From positions 43,044 to 107,043 of the forward strand of contig NZ_JBPSEG010000012.1 of the NCBI RefSeq assembly GCF_051488665.1: a stretch of 64,000 nucleotides of DNA. Direction: 5' to 3'. Made by a program: the position numbers and the translations under genes. A model generated the notes under the pieces. That model was given only the letters and a program-made list of their open reading frames with translations, was not told the origin of the DNA and ran no database searches. Positions 40,082-49,834 of the stretch are shown here, piece after piece. Numbering within the stretch: position 1 is the stretch's first letter; every line of letters begins with the position of its first letter. This DNA is from Melioribacter sp051488665. Its GTDB lineage: Bacteria > Bacteroidota > Ignavibacteria > Ignavibacteriales > Melioribacteraceae.

Positions 40082-43000
40082 ATGAAATACAAAAAAGTAT
40101 TAATTATCGGAAGTTCGGCGCTTAAAATCGGCGAAGCCGGAGAATTCGATTATTCCGGCTCGCAAGCCATTAAAGCTCTCAAAGAAGAGGGCGTCTATAC
40201 AATCTTAATTAATCCAAACATCGCCACCATTCAAACTTCGGATTACCTTGCCGATAAGGTCTATCTGCTTCCGATTACGGCTAATTATGTGGAGCGCGTA
40301 ATAGCTCGTGAAAAACCCGATGGAATTATTCTCGGTTTCGGCGGACAAACCGCATTGAACTGCGGACTCGACCTGTACAAACAAGGAATTCTCGACAAGT
40401 ATAAAGTAAAAGTTCTCGGCACGCAGATAGAAGCGATTGAAAACACCGAAGACCGTCAGCTCTTCTGCAATAAACTTTCCGAAATCGACGTAAAATTTCC
40501 GCAGAGCAAAGCCGTCGGTTCAACCGAAGAAGCGATTGAATATGCAAAGAAAATCGGTTTCCCCGTGATAATTCGAATAGCTTATGCGCTCGGGGGACTC
40601 GGTTCGGGAATTTGCCGCAATAAAAAAGAGGTGGAAAAATTAGCTTCAAAAGCGCTTTCTTATACTTCCCAGATTCTCGTGGAAGAATATCTCGAAGGCT
40701 GGAAAGAAATCGAATACGAAGTTGTGCGCGACCGTTACGATAATTGTATCACCGTTTGCAATATGGAAAACATCGATCCGATGGGAATTCATACGGGAGA
40801 AAGCATTGTCGTAGCTCCCAGCCAAACATTGACGAACGAAGAATATCACCAGTTAAGAAAGATAGCAATTAAAACAATCCGGCACCTCGGCATCGTAGGC
40901 GAATGTAACATTCAGTTTGCGCTCGATCCGAATTCGCACGATTATCGCGTCATCGAAGTTAACGCCCGGCTGTCGCGAAGTTCCGCTCTGGCGTCGAAAG
41001 CCACGGGCTACCCGCTGGCGTTCGTAGCCGCCAAACTGGCTCTCGGATACGGACTGCACGAACTCCCGAATTCAATCACAAAAGTAACAAAAGCGTTTTT
41101 CGAACCCGCTCTCGATTACATTGTTGTTAAAGTTCCACGCTGGGATTTGAAGAAATTCCGATTGGTCAAAAGGAAACTGGGTTCGTCGATGAAGTCCGTC
41201 GGCGAAGTTATGGCTATCGGCAGGAAATTCGAAGAGGCGATTCAAAAAGCAATGCGAATGCTCGACATCGGAGTCGAAGGCTTGACTGCCAGCAGAACCA
41301 AAATCGAATTCGATAATTTGGAAGAAGCTCTCAGCAATCCGACCGAAGAGCGAATGTTTGCCGTTGTCCAGGCTCTCAAAAGCGGCTATTCCGTCGACTG
41401 GGTGCACAATCTTACTCATATAAACAAATGGTTTCTTTATAAAATCCAGAACATCGTCGAAATAGAAAAGAAAATCCGGAGCTCCAACCGCTTAACAAAA
41501 GAAGCGCTTTTGGAAGCCAAACAGCACGGATTTTCCGACAGACAAATTGCCAACATACTCGATAAAGACGCGCACGACATTTATAAACTCCGAGTTAAAC
41601 ACGACATTCATCCGTTTATTCAGCATATCGACACATTAGCCGCCGAATATCCGGCTCAAACAAATTATCTTTATCTTACGTACAATTGTTCGAAACACGA
41701 TTCAACGCTCAAGTTGAAAAACAGTATTATCATACTCGGTTCCGGTCCTTACAGAATCGGCAGTTCTGTCGAATTCGACTGGTGCTGCGTTAATACGAGC
41801 AAAACTTTGAGAGAGCAAGGATATAAATCGGTAATTATTAACTGCAATCCTGAAACCGTAAGCACAGACTACGATCAGTCCGACGCTCTCTTTTTCGAGG
41901 AACTTACGACGGAGACAATCTGGGAAATTTACAATCAAATAAAAGCGCGGGGAGTAATCGTTTCGATGGGCGGTCAAACGCCGAACAATCTGGCGCTTAA
42001 GCTTCATAAAATAGGAGTGCGGATTCTCGGCACTTCGCCGGAGTCGATCGACAACGCGGAAGACCGCAGAAAATTTTCTGCCCTTCTGGACAAACTCGGA
42101 ATAGAACAACCAGAATGGAGCGCGCTCAAGACAATCGGCGAGGCTCTTCAATTCGCCAACAAAGTCGGATATCCGGTGCTGGTTCGTCCTTCATACGTGT
42201 TGAGCGGAGCCGCTATGGCAATTGCCACAGACGACGTGGAGCTTACAAACTTTTTGCAAAAAGCCGTAGACGTGTCGCCCGAACATCCTGTCGTTATTTC
42301 GAAATTTCTGGTTAACGCAAAAGAACTCGAATTCGACGCGGTTGCTCAGAACGGCGAGATTGTTTGCTCGGCTATTTCGGAACACGTTGAAAACGCCGGC
42401 GTTCACTCGGGAGACGCCACGCTTGTGCTTCCGGCTCAAAGAACGTATCTCGAAACGATGCGTCAGATTAAAAAATTCTCTTCGGATATTGCCCGTTCGC
42501 TTAATATCAACGGTCCTTTCAATATCCAATTCCTGGCAAAAGACAATAAAGTAAAAGTGATCGAATGCAATCTTAGAGCTTCGAGGTCGTTCCCGTTTGT
42601 TTCGAAAACGCTCAAGAAAAATTTTATCGATATCGCAACGAAAGTTATTGTAGGCAAAAAAGTCGAGAAATCGGACGACTTTTCGTTCAATTACGATTAT
42701 GTCGGAGTAAAAGCGCCGGAGTTTTCATTTACGCGACTCGAAGGAGCCGATCCGACTACGGGAGTCGAAATGGCTTCGACCGGAGAAGTAGCATGCCTGG
42801 GCAAAGATTTCGACGAGGCGTTTCTGAAAGCTTTGACAGCGGTCGGTTTCAGATTTCCGATTAAATCGATACTGGTTTCTTCGGGTACAATCGAATCGAA
42901 ATCGGAACTTCTCGAGCCATTGAGACAACTCCAGAAAACAGGCGTAAAATATTACGCTACGCCCGGCACGGCAAAATTTATGCACTCGAACGGAATTGCA

Positions 43001-43261
43001 GTCGACACTGTCGATTGGCCTTTGAACGGTAAAAAATCGAACGCTCTCGATTTAATTAAATCCAAATCGATCGACCTCGTTATCAACATACCTAAAAACT
43101 TCCAGGAAGAAGAGCTTACAAACGACTACCTGATTCGCCGTACGGCCGTCGATTATAAAATTCCTCTTATAACGAACCGTCAGCTTGCAATGAGACTGGC
43201 AGAAGCGCTTGTAAATAAAAATCCCGACGCTCTCGAAATTAAAAGCTGGAACGAATATTAA
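40082..43261 (+). CDS. carB: Carbamoyl-phosphate synthase large subunit
   Basis: At 1059 residues it has the full duplicated architecture. Both halves hold a pre-ATP-grasp motif (LIIGSSALKIGEAGEFDYSG near 8 and IILGSGPYRIGSSVEFDWCC near 555), ATP-grasp domains, an oligomerisation domain between, and the C-terminal MGS-like allosteric domain (about 930-1059, ending near TNRQLAMRLAEAL). Makes carbamoyl phosphate from bicarbonate, ammonia and two ATP. A strong terminator follows. Confidence 0.97.
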   Translation: MKYKKVLIIGSSALKIGEAGEFDYSGSQAIKALKEEGVYTILINPNIATIQTSDYLADKVYLLPITANYVERVIAREKPDGIILGFGGQTALNCGLDLYKQGILDKYKVKVLGTQIEAIENTEDRQLFCNKLSEIDVKFPQSKAVGSTEEAIEYAKKIGFPVIIRIAYALGGLGSGICRNKKEVEKLASKALSYTSQILVEEYLEGWKEIEYEVVRDRYDNCITVCNMENIDPMGIHTGESIVVAPSQTLTNEEYHQLRKIAIKTIRHLGIVGECNIQFALDPNSHDYRVIEVNARLSRSSALASKATGYPLAFVAAKLALGYGLHELPNSITKVTKAFFEPALDYIVVKVPRWDLKKFRLVKRKLGSSMKSVGEVMAIGRKFEEAIQKAMRMLDIGVEGLTASRTKIEFDNLEEALSNPTEERMFAVVQALKSGYSVDWVHNLTHINKWFLYKIQNIVEIEKKIRSSNRLTKEALLEAKQHGFSDRQIANILDKDAHDIYKLRVKHDIHPFIQHIDTLAAEYPAQTNYLYLTYNCSKHDSTLKLKNSIIILGSGPYRIGSSVEFDWCCVNTSKTLREQGYKSVIINCNPETVSTDYDQSDALFFEELTTETIWEIYNQIKARGVIVSMGGQTPNNLALKLHKIGVRILGTSPESIDNAEDRRKFSALLDKLGIEQPEWSALKTIGEALQFANKVGYPVLVRPSYVLSGAAMAIATDDVELTNFLQKAVDVSPEHPVVISKFLVNAKELEFDAVAQNGEIVCSAISEHVENAGVHSGDATLVLPAQRTYLETMRQIKKFSSDIARSLNINGPFNIQFLAKDNKVKVIECNLRASRSFPFVSKTLKKNFIDIATKVIVGKKVEKSDDFSFNYDYVGVKAPEFSFTRLEGADPTTGVEMASTGEVACLGKDFDEAFLKALTAVGFRFPIKSILVSSGTIESKSELLEPLRQLQKTGVKYYATPGTAKFMHSNGIAVDTVDWPLNGKKSNALDLIKSKSIDLVINIPKNFQEEELTNDYLIRRTAVDYKIPLITNRQLAMRLAEALVNKNPDALEIKSWNEY

Positions 43262-43275
43262 TAAAACGATGATGC

Positions 43276-43315
43276 AAAAAGCCTTCTGTTTAAAACCAAA
43301 CAGAAGGCTTTTTTA
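43276..43315. terminator. Bidirectional terminator after carB
   Basis: AAAAAGCCTTCTGTTT and AAACAGAAGGCTTTTTT pair over a 6-nt loop, with T-runs on both strands; it serves carB and the convergent 281-aa gene. Confidence 0.88.
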
Positions 43316-43317
43316 TT

Positions 43318-44163
43318 TTAAAACGAAAAGGAAACGCCTAATTTAAACGCAGCGTAGCTTATCGGGGATTCGCTTTCGAAAGGCCAGTTCATTCTGTCTT
43401 TTCTCAATTCATAGAACGCATACGATAGTCCGCCCTTCAACAAAAGATGAATCAAAGGAGCGGCGTAAGGCGAAGAATATGCAGCTTCCTCAATAAATTC
43501 GTCGAGCAATTTACCCGCCGCGCCTTCGATTGCAATGCTGCCGATGTGTTTCCAGAAGAGATAACGCGGGAAAATCTGATTGTATTCATACGCCGCATTA
43601 AGAGCCAGATGGCTGCCGATTCTTAATTTCAAACCCGTTTCGACGTTAGACCCGAAACGGATTCTCCCTTCGAATCGTTTCAACAATTCGATATCTTCGT
43701 ATATTAAATCCGACGAGACAACGTTTAGTTGCTCCGGTTTGAAATCCGACCAGAGGAAGCCTTCCTGAACGTACGGTTCGATTCCGATTTTTTCGAACCT
43801 GTATCCGCAGCCTTCCCTTTTGGCAAAGCCGAATTTCCAGATGTCGGCTTTATAACCCAAGCCCTCGTTTTCAACCAGTTTCGAAGAAACTTTACCGCCC
43901 GTTAAAAACTTTTCGCTCACTTCCGTAACATTCAATTCGAAAGTATCCACCCGCGAATAACCGAGCTTAATATCGAGCGCGCCGAAGTCGGCAAAATCTT
44001 TCTGAAGTTTTTTGTGCTCAGGTGATGCAAATCCGTAATTTAGTTCGATCATGGGCGAGCCTTTGTGCCATCTGAACCATTTGTGAAAATCCGTATCGGT
44101 ATGGTAATATTGCCCGAATGAGCATACGAATGGGACAAGCAATAAAAAAATTACTTTTTTCAT
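43318..44163 (-). CDS. Exported beta-barrel-like protein of unknown function
   Basis: A signal peptide (about 1-17, ending VCSFGQ) is followed by 264 residues with amphipathic strands and a C-terminal strand ending in Phe (AAFKLGVSFSF), the usual sorting signal of outer-membrane barrels. No family recognised. Genes on both sides are unrelated, so no role is proposed. Confidence 0.6.
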   Translation of the reverse strand: MKKVIFLLLVPFVCSFGQYYHTDTDFHKWFRWHKGSPMIELNYGFASPEHKKLQKDFADFGALDIKLGYSRVDTFELNVTEVSEKFLTGGKVSSKLVENEGLGYKADIWKFGFAKREGCGYRFEKIGIEPYVQEGFLWSDFKPEQLNVVSSDLIYEDIELLKRFEGRIRFGSNVETGLKLRIGSHLALNAAYEYNQIFPRYLFWKHIGSIAIEGAAGKLLDEFIEEAAYSSPYAAPLIHLLLKGGLSYAFYELRKDRMNWPFESESPISYAAFKLGVSFSF

Positions 44164-44226
44164 GATACTCCTCTTTAAAATGTGCCCTTTAGACGCAGCG
44201 AAAAACCGAAAAGTTCTTCTGTAAAA

Positions 44227-44628
44227 TTATTCGATTTTAATGCCTGTCTTTTTCTCGAGAGTTTTAACCAAAGTTTCCATCAAAACGCTGTTCTGTATCG
44301 GTTTGGTAAGAAATATATCCACGCCGGCGTTGTAAGCGTTGTCTTTGTCCCTTTGAAAAACATGGGCGGAGAGACCTACAATCGGCATATTTTTATATTC
44401 TTCGGATTCCCTCAATTCTTTTGTGAGTTGCAGACCGTCTTTTTTCCCTCTAAGCGAAATATCCATCAAAATAATGTCGATCTTTTTTTCTTTCATTTTT
44501 TCGTAGAAGGTTTCCGCAGAGTCGCAAACTTCGACTTCGAATTTTCTTTTAAGAAAGAGCTGAAGAAATTTCTGATTTTCGTAATCGTCTTCGACAATCA
44601 GAAGCGTGGGTTTTCTGGCTTCGCTCAT
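44227..44628 (-). CDS. Single-domain response regulator (receiver)
   Basis: The 133 residues are a CheY-like receiver: LLIVEDDYENQKFL (acidic pair), phospho-acceptor Asp in IDIILMDISLRGKKDGLQL (about residue 58), Ser/Thr in IVGLSAHV and Lys in FLTKPI. There is no output domain. It lies 65 bp after the large histidine kinase gene on the same strand and is its probable partner. Confidence 0.9.
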   Translation of the reverse strand: MSEARKPTLLIVEDDYENQKFLQLFLKRKFEVEVCDSAETFYEKMKEKKIDIILMDISLRGKKDGLQLTKELRESEEYKNMPIVGLSAHVFQRDKDNAYNAGVDIFLTKPIQNSVLMETLVKTLEKKTGIKIE

Positions 44629-44693
44629 TTCTCTCCTTCCGTTTATTATGCCTTAAATTTATGAATTTATCCGACCAAAATAAACAATAAATA

Positions 44694-47600
44694 TTATTTA
44701 AATGTAAGCGTAAATTTTGTGCCGTGATTTTTCCTGCTTTCCACACTGATATCGATATTATTCAGATCGCAATAATATTTCACAAGAGCCAAACCGAGTC
44801 CGCTGCCTTCGTACCGCCTGGTATATCCCGATTCTTCCTGAGTGAAAGGTCTGAAAAGCTGAGGAAGAAAATCCTCGTTCATACCGATTCCCGTATCTTT
44901 CACTTCGACAACAAGCCGGTCTTTTTCGTTCCGGCTCAAAACAAGCTCCACTTTACCCGAAGGGGTATATTTGATTGCGTTGTCCACGAGATTCGAAACA
45001 ATCTGCGACACCGAGTACTCGTCGCATCTGGCTATGTAATTATCCGTATTTACCGTTTCGATCAATGCAAGATTTTTTTCCTTTGCGTAAAAAGAATATT
45101 CCTTTAAAATATTATCGATAATTTCTTCTTTAATGTTTATCTCTCTGAAAATCGGCTCGTACGCGTTGGTTTGAATTTCGGCGACGTTCAGAATCAGGTC
45201 GATAGTGCGGATAATTCTCCTGCTTGCCTGTTCGACGGCTGAGAACCCTTCCATTACTTCGTCGCTTACGTAATTTTCAATTTCTTCTTTAATGAGATTG
45301 TTGAAATTGACGATTACGTTTATCGGAGTTCTGATTTCGTGCGAAATTTGGGCAAGGAAGTTTGTTTTCAAACGGTCAGCTTTTTCGGCTTTTTCTTTGG
45401 CAAGGATCAATTCCTTTTCCGCATTTTTATGAATTGTGATATCCTCGACAACGCATTCGTAAAACGAGACTTCGCCTTTTTCGTTTCTGTACGCTCTTGC
45501 GCTCTCTTTTACGTTGATCGACGTTCCGTCTTTCTTTTTCCAGATTTCTTCGAAGCGGTAAACGATTCCTTCTTCCAATAATATCCGATAGAACCGTTCG
45601 CGCCGATCGATATCCGCGCAGAAGTCCCGTATTGTATGATTTTTCATCACGTCTTCCGCGCTTTCGTAGCCGAGCATCTCAACGAAGGAAGGATTCACCA
45701 TAATGAGTCTGCCGTCAATTCTCGCGCGGTAAACTCCGACTGTTAAGTTTTCGAAAATCGTCCTGAAACGTTCTTCGCTTTCTTTAAGAGCTACTTCCGC
45801 AATCTTTTTATCGGTAATATCGAATGCGGTGCCGATTGCCGCGGTATCTCCCTGATATTCAATTAGAGTGGCGGTAAAACTTATCCACCTAATTTCGCCG
45901 TTTCTTCTGAGAACTCTGAATTCATAATGAGACGGCACATTTTCTCCTCTGAGGCGCGCCATCCCTCTCTTGATAATCAATTCACGGTCGTCGGGATGAA
46001 CAACGTCCCAGAAATTCATTTTGTATAATTCTTCCGAACCGTAGCCCGTAAGAACTTCGGTAGCTCTGTTCGCATAGACAAAATTTGTGTTTTTATAGAT
46101 GAAGATTGCCGTATTGGTCGATTCGGCGAGTTTCCTGAATTTTTCCTCGCTCTCTTTCAACTGCAATTCGGTTATCCTGCGTTCGGTTATATCTTTTGAT
46201 ATGATTGTAACGGCGTTCACCGTATTGCGAACTTTGTCGAGAACGGGACTAAGAGTGCGAATGAAGTAACGCCCGTCGCGGCTGCTTCTGTATTCGTAAG
46301 TAACTGGTTTTCTATTTGCAATTACATAATTAATCCTTTCGGAAAATTCGTCCGTGCCTTCGGGAGTATGGAATTCGGAATAATGTTTGCCAATAACTTC
46401 CCCGCGGGCTTTTCCCAATCTCGAAAGATATTTATTGTTCATATAAAGATAATTGCCTTCGGGATCGACGAGATAAATCGAATCCTCGCTCGATTCGAGC
46501 AGAGTTCTGTAAAGAGCTTCGTTATCCCGAATGATTTTTTCGGCGGCTAATCTTTCTTTTTCTTTTCTGTAGTAATCGAGCGCGAATGAAATGTCGAGCG
46601 TCAATTCGTCGAGGAGTTTAATTTCGTCGGCGTCGAAAAATTCCCACTGATCGGAAACTAAAATTAACGCGCCCCATGTTTTGTCATTTGGAGTAATCGG
46701 CAGCAAGGCGCACGCTTTCGCTCCGTTGTCTACGGCTTTCCGTAAATATTTGTCTTTTTTATATTCCTTCGGATTATTGATTATCTTTTTTTCTTTCTTG
46801 AGCAAAACGTCTTTCAACAAACCGGAATCGGCTTTATCGAGGTCGATTTTGTCGTAAGGGAAAAGTTCGCCTCTGCCCGCTTTCGATGCTTCTTTGAGTA
46901 TGTTTCCGTCGCGCTTGCCAAGCCACGCCAATTTAAAATCGCCCTTCGAAACGGCTATCTCCGTAATGGTTTTTATTAACTTCTCCTCGTCGTTAATGCG
47001 CACAATCGATTGATTAATATTGCTCAAAACTTCATAAAGTCGGTTGTATTTTCTGATTTTTTCTTCCGACTTTTTCCTTACGGTGATATCCTCGATCGCC
47101 AGAAGGATTTTATCCGTTTTATTGCCGTCCCTGTAAATTCTTCTTGCATTGAGGAGCATTGTTTTTTTGCCGATTCCCGGAAAGTTATGTTCGACTACGA
47201 AATCGTTAAACGAAGTGTTTTGCGGAAGAATTTTCTTGAGCAGTCTTTTCAGTTCGGGAATATTCCAGGCTTTATTTTCAATATCGAATAAGTTTTTTCC
47301 TTCAACATTTTCCGGACTTGCGTTAAACGTCGAATAGAAAGCTTTATTCGCTCTTATTATTCGGAAATTTTTGTCGAGAATTACGAGCGGCTCTCTGATT
47401 GTTTCGACTATACCTTCTGACAATTTACTGGCTTCTTCAATTTTCCTTTGAGCTTCTCTTTCTTTGGACTGATCTCTGAAAACGAGAATTACTCCCGTCA
47501 AATTACCCTGACTGTTTTTAATCGGGGCGGCGCAGTCGAGTATCGGATATTCATTTCCGTCTTTCGAAACAAGGAGCGTATGATTTGCCAGTCCGACTAT

Positions 47601-48185
47601 TATACCTTCCCGTAAGACTCTTTTAACAGGGTTTTCGACTTTCTTCCGGCTGTATTCGTTAATAATTTTGAAGACAGTATCGAGTTTCCTTCCCCGGGCG
47701 TCTTTTTCTTTCCATCCTGTCATCTTTTTGGCGACCGGATTCATAATCGTAATGCGTCCTTTTTCGTCGGTAACGATAACTCCGTCGCCTATGCTGTAGA
47801 GCGTTGTTCTTAGTTTTTCTTCGGAAAGGAGTAGTTTATCGAACGCCTGAGATTCCCGGGTAACGTCGCATACTTGAATTAAGAGAAACTTTTTACCGTT
47901 AAGTTCGATTTCTTCTTCGGCAAGTTTTACGTCTATTACTTTACCCGTACGGGTTTTGTGTTTGGCGGGAGTTTTTTTATCCGGCAGTAAATCGTCGAAT
48001 TTCAACTGCTGAATTTTTTTCAAGGAATAGCCGTAGATACGCGCGGCGGCTTTGTTTGCCGCTATTATTCTGCGGGGTCTTTTTTTGCACAGGAGAGCGG
48101 GAACAGGTAAATTATTTAAGAGAGATATGAGCGTTTCGAATTTACCTTTTTCTGAAATTAAATTCTCCCTCGGTTTGCTTCCCAT
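44694..48185 (-). CDS. Large multi-PAS/GAF sensor histidine kinase
   Basis: The 1163-residue soluble kinase has six PAS-like domains at about 15-110, 120-245, 250-370, 555-670, 675-795 and 800-920, and a GAF domain at about 390-540. The HisKA helix has His949 (FLAQISHEIRTPINV). The HATPase (about 1045-1163) has DNAIKY, DTGIGMNEDF, and YEGSGLGLAL. No membrane segment is visible, so it senses cytoplasmic or diffusible signals. No receiver is fused; the separate receiver gene downstream fits as partner. The ligand or cofactor of the PAS domains cannot be read. Confidence 0.93.
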   Translation of the reverse strand: MGSKPRENLISEKGKFETLISLLNNLPVPALLCKKRPRRIIAANKAAARIYGYSLKKIQQLKFDDLLPDKKTPAKHKTRTGKVIDVKLAEEEIELNGKKFLLIQVCDVTRESQAFDKLLLSEEKLRTTLYSIGDGVIVTDEKGRITIMNPVAKKMTGWKEKDARGRKLDTVFKIINEYSRKKVENPVKRVLREGIIVGLANHTLLVSKDGNEYPILDCAAPIKNSQGNLTGVILVFRDQSKEREAQRKIEEASKLSEGIVETIREPLVILDKNFRIIRANKAFYSTFNASPENVEGKNLFDIENKAWNIPELKRLLKKILPQNTSFNDFVVEHNFPGIGKKTMLLNARRIYRDGNKTDKILLAIEDITVRKKSEEKIRKYNRLYEVLSNINQSIVRINDEEKLIKTITEIAVSKGDFKLAWLGKRDGNILKEASKAGRGELFPYDKIDLDKADSGLLKDVLLKKEKKIINNPKEYKKDKYLRKAVDNGAKACALLPITPNDKTWGALILVSDQWEFFDADEIKLLDELTLDISFALDYYRKEKERLAAEKIIRDNEALYRTLLESSEDSIYLVDPEGNYLYMNNKYLSRLGKARGEVIGKHYSEFHTPEGTDEFSERINYVIANRKPVTYEYRSSRDGRYFIRTLSPVLDKVRNTVNAVTIISKDITERRITELQLKESEEKFRKLAESTNTAIFIYKNTNFVYANRATEVLTGYGSEELYKMNFWDVVHPDDRELIIKRGMARLRGENVPSHYEFRVLRRNGEIRWISFTATLIEYQGDTAAIGTAFDITDKKIAEVALKESEERFRTIFENLTVGVYRARIDGRLIMVNPSFVEMLGYESAEDVMKNHTIRDFCADIDRRERFYRILLEEGIVYRFEEIWKKKDGTSINVKESARAYRNEKGEVSFYECVVEDITIHKNAEKELILAKEKAEKADRLKTNFLAQISHEIRTPINVIVNFNNLIKEEIENYVSDEVMEGFSAVEQASRRIIRTIDLILNVAEIQTNAYEPIFREINIKEEIIDNILKEYSFYAKEKNLALIETVNTDNYIARCDEYSVSQIVSNLVDNAIKYTPSGKVELVLSRNEKDRLVVEVKDTGIGMNEDFLPQLFRPFTQEESGYTRRYEGSGLGLALVKYYCDLNNIDISVESRKNHGTKFTLTFK

Positions 48186-48356
48186 CTCCCCACCTTTTTA
48201 GAAATTTCTAACGTACCGATTATTACAGCACCCTGCAGAGTATGATAAGCAACATGACAAAAGTAACAAATTATTTTTATAATCAAAATTATAAAGTGTG
48301 CGCTAATTTCAATTAAAAATCGAATGGTTTAAATGATAAATGAATTAACGCCGCGG

Positions 48357-49826
48357 TTATTCCCACATAAAAATATGAGACGCATACGGTTTGAGCTCGA
48401 TGTACAAACCATGCATAATAATTTCTTCGGAACTTCGTCTGTAAACTTTATCGTTCAGCAAATCGTTGAGAAAAATTTCATCGTCGTAATCCCGCAAATC
48501 GAGCTTAATTCTGCAGGCAGACGTTTTATCCGAAAAATTAATAACCACCAGGCAATTTTTGTGTTGATAAGTCCATTCCCAGGCGAGCATATTCAAATAA
48601 GTTGAATTACCTTCCCATGCGGGATCGGGTTCCAGCAAAGTCCAATTCCCTTTCTTGAGTATGTCCGAAGACGCAATGCTTAGCAGCTTGTCGTAGAAAT
48701 TTTTTATTTCATTGTTTACGGGTTCGACCGGTTCTCTGCCGAGCTGCACCGGAAGTTTAATTTTTTTGCCTTCGAATTGCCCGTCGAAATAAAAACGCAT
48801 TCCCTGGATAGTGCTGATGATTACGGCAGCTGCCAGCGCCTTTTCCTTGCCCAGAAGCGTAACCGACCTTTCTTCGTCGTGATTTTCGATAAACCTGACG
48901 GATTTTTTTTGATACGATTCCTCAGCCATCAGGTGATCGTGAATATCCTTCACATAACCCGCAATAATTCTGTCGGTCAGTTTTTTGTCGTACGTAAAAT
49001 CGAAGCCTTGCCGCTGCAATTTCCATTCGAGATCCCAATACGCTTCGGCGATAAATATAAAATCGTTCCTTACGGAGCGCACCGCTCCAATAATTTCTTC
49101 CCAGAATTCGACATCCGACTCTTCTTCCGATTTATTATAGACGCCTGCCCAGGTATTTTTGAAAACGTTATTCATAGCCAGCATAGCCATATCGCATCGA
49201 ACGCCGTCGCAGAGCCGGGTCATATTGCCGAGAATATCGATATAATAATTGCGGGCTTTACGACCCGGCAGATTCACCTGAATTGTATCCTGCCACGCCG
49301 GGAAAAACGGGTCTCTGCCGTGGGCGTAATATTCTTCCCGGTTATCGAATGGTTTGAAAAAAGTATGCGGGTCTTTAAGGTAATTCGATTCGTCCGCTTT
49401 CAAAAAGATGTCGGGAATTTCGCGGAGCAGGCTCGTATCGGCTCCGAAATGATTCGGCACAAAATCGAGAATTAATTTAATCCCGATATCATTGAGTTCG
49501 TTTTTCAAATTCAGCAGCGATTCCTCGGATCCGAGCCGGGGATTAATTTCGTATTTGTCGATTGCAAAAGGCGACCCGATAACGTCGCGCCTGCGCCAGT
49601 CGCCCAGCGCTTTGTCGTAGCTTTTTATCAGATAATCTTCAAAACAATATTTGTCGACGCTTTCCTCGCATGTTTTCCAGATACCCATCAACCAGACGTA
49701 ATCGATTCCTTTGGATCGGAGTTCCAGCCAGTACTCGCGCGGTATCTTTTCGAGCGTTGCGTCTTCTCCGAATCTTTTCAGAAATGTTCGAATGTTAATT
49801 TCGTAAAGGGAAGGATTGTAATTCAT
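48357..49826 (-). CDS. Alpha-amylase family (GH13) glycoside hydrolase
   Basis: The 489 residues show the GH13 conserved regions: LILDFVPNHFG (I), GVRCDMAML with the nucleophile Asp (II), FIAEAYWD with the acid Glu (III) and VRFIENHDEER (IV). There is no signal peptide, so it acts inside the cell, probably on maltodextrin, trehalose or glycogen-type glucan. The C-terminal beta domain is short. It lies 8 bp after dnaG on the same strand, so it may be co-transcribed. Confidence 0.9.
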   Translation of the reverse strand: MNYNPSLYEINIRTFLKRFGEDATLEKIPREYWLELRSKGIDYVWLMGIWKTCEESVDKYCFEDYLIKSYDKALGDWRRRDVIGSPFAIDKYEINPRLGSEESLLNLKNELNDIGIKLILDFVPNHFGADTSLLREIPDIFLKADESNYLKDPHTFFKPFDNREEYYAHGRDPFFPAWQDTIQVNLPGRKARNYYIDILGNMTRLCDGVRCDMAMLAMNNVFKNTWAGVYNKSEEESDVEFWEEIIGAVRSVRNDFIFIAEAYWDLEWKLQRQGFDFTYDKKLTDRIIAGYVKDIHDHLMAEESYQKKSVRFIENHDEERSVTLLGKEKALAAAVIISTIQGMRFYFDGQFEGKKIKLPVQLGREPVEPVNNEIKNFYDKLLSIASSDILKKGNWTLLEPDPAWEGNSTYLNMLAWEWTYQHKNCLVVINFSDKTSACRIKLDLRDYDDEIFLNDLLNDKVYRRSSEEIIMHGLYIELKPYASHIFMWE

Positions 49827-49834
49827 TTTTCAGC

